Positions 5,923 to 6,237 of a stretch of 6,237 bases of DNA are shown in pieces. A model generated the notes under the pieces. The model did no database searches. It saw only the letters and a list, made by a program, of their open reading frames with translations, and was not told the origin of the DNA. The translations under genes and the position numbers were made by a program. The DNA lies in the NCBI GenBank assembly GCA_947062645.1, contig CAMSQT010000074.1:1-6237 (forward strand). Reading direction: 5' to 3'. This DNA comes from an uncultured Clostridium sp. (GTDB lineage: Bacteria; Bacillota; Clostridia; TANB77; CAG-508). The stretch's first letter is position 1, and each line of letters opens with the position of its first letter.

Positions 5923-5954
5923 AAAATTCTTGCTATTTTTTACAATTTATTGTA
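5908..5954 (+). repeat. 19-bp perfect inverted repeat over the glucosaminidase stop codon
   Basis: Positions 5908-5926 and 5936-5954 are exact reverse complements with a 9-base loop. The left arm contains the TAA stop at 5920-5922 and the last codons of the gene. The six A and six T lie next to the loop, so no U-run follows the stem and a classical terminator is not clear. It may be a 3'-end stabiliser, a weak terminator, or an operator for the promoter that overlaps its right arm. Confidence 0.7.
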
Positions 5955-5958
5955 TGAT
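5930..5958 (+). promoter_or_regulatory. Possible sigma-A promoter of the last gene
   Basis: TTGCTA (5930-5935) and TATGAT (5953-5958) have a 17-base spacer and lie upstream of the gene starting at 6027. The -35 begins in the loop of the 19-bp inverted repeat and the spacer is its right arm, so hairpin and promoter overlap. Confidence 0.5.
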
Positions 5959-6010
5959 AGAATGGCAAGAATAATTAGAAGGAAAAACAATCAAGAAATA
6001 AAAACTAAAA

Positions 6011-6019
6011 AGAAAGGGG
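6011..6019 (+). promoter_or_regulatory. Ribosome binding site for the gene at 6027
   Basis: AGAAAGGGG lies seven bases before ATG 6027. Confidence 0.75.
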
Positions 6020-6026
6020 CCAAAAC

Positions 6027-6237
6027 ATGAAAAAAACAATGATTATCATAACTATCATTTTATTAGTAATGGGATTATTTTTAATGGCAAGTACTACATA
6101 TGCAAAAGAAAAAGCAATAGATGATAAAACCGAAAGTAAAATTGTTGAAATAAAAGACAATGTAGCAAAATCGTTAGACGACTACACAATAAACTATGGA
6201 ATCGAGACATGTGTAACCGTTGCTTACATTTTAAATT
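6027..6237 (+). CDS. 5' part of a secreted or membrane protein gene
   Basis: The first 70 codons are visible before the window ends. They begin M-K-K-T-M followed by a hydrophobic stretch (about 5-20) and a likely signal-peptidase I site after T-T-Y-A (about residue 26, then K-E-K), so the product is exported or anchored. The mature part starts charged (K-A-I-D-D-K-T-E-S-K) and later reads L-D-D-Y-T-I-N-Y-G-I-E-T-C-V-T-V-A-Y-I-L-N. I do not recognise the family. The start has a ribosome binding site at 6011-6019 and the gene lies 104 bases after the glucosaminidase, probably with its own promoter. No CGG codon is present. Confidence 0.75.
   Translation, partial: MKKTMIIITIILLVMGLFLMASTTYAKEKAIDDKTESKIVEIKDNVAKSLDDYTINYGIETCVTVAYILN

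Overview
This is an AT-rich chromosomal segment, probably from an uncultivated low-GC Bacillota (Clostridia- or Bacilli-like). The evidence is strong AGGAGG-type ribosome binding sites, consensus sigma-A promoters, CCA-encoding tRNA genes, and a G5/SH3/glucosaminidase cell-wall hydrolase typical of Gram-positives. Positions 1-44 are not biological: they are an untrimmed Illumina index plus TruSeq adapter at the end of the contig.

Layout. The plus strand from 45 to 1478 carries the 3' end of a HEPN-like gene, a flavodoxin-fold FMN oxidoreductase and an overlapping HD-domain gene. A perfect sigma-A promoter (1562-1590) then drives a tRNA-Val(UAC), tRNA-Asp(GUC), tRNA-Phe(GAA) operon. A 16-bp bidirectional terminator (1910-1952) separates it from a convergent minus-strand operon (4526 to 1954) of a membrane-anchored protein of unknown function followed by an AMP-forming acyl-CoA synthetase. 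A divergent promoter region (4527-4685) leads to a plus-strand membrane-anchored peptidoglycan glucosaminidase (4686-5922). After it comes the start of a secreted or membrane protein gene that runs off the window (6027-6237).

The main observation concerns reading frame. Three of the six protein genes other than the end-truncated 3' one (HD protein, acyl-CoA synthetase, glucosaminidase) are interrupted by +1 frameshifts, four in total. Every shift falls exactly on an in-frame CGG codon. In each case, treating CGGN as a single codon, or skipping the C and reading GGN as glycine, restores a full-length protein with the family motifs intact. There is no other in-frame CGG in any gene here. All other arginine codons (AGA, AGG, CGA, CGC, CGT) are used normally, and five out-of-frame CGG trinucleotides on coding strands cause no break. 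I infer that this organism has lost normal CGG decoding and that CGG triggers +1 frameshifting or four-base decoding, probably giving Gly. Four independent C insertions by mutation or assembly error are the alternative, but they do not explain the exact association with frame and codon.

The shifted genes are therefore annotated as full-length coding regions with a +1 event inside, not as pseudogenes. This interpretation is inference from one window and needs genome-wide and proteomic confirmation.
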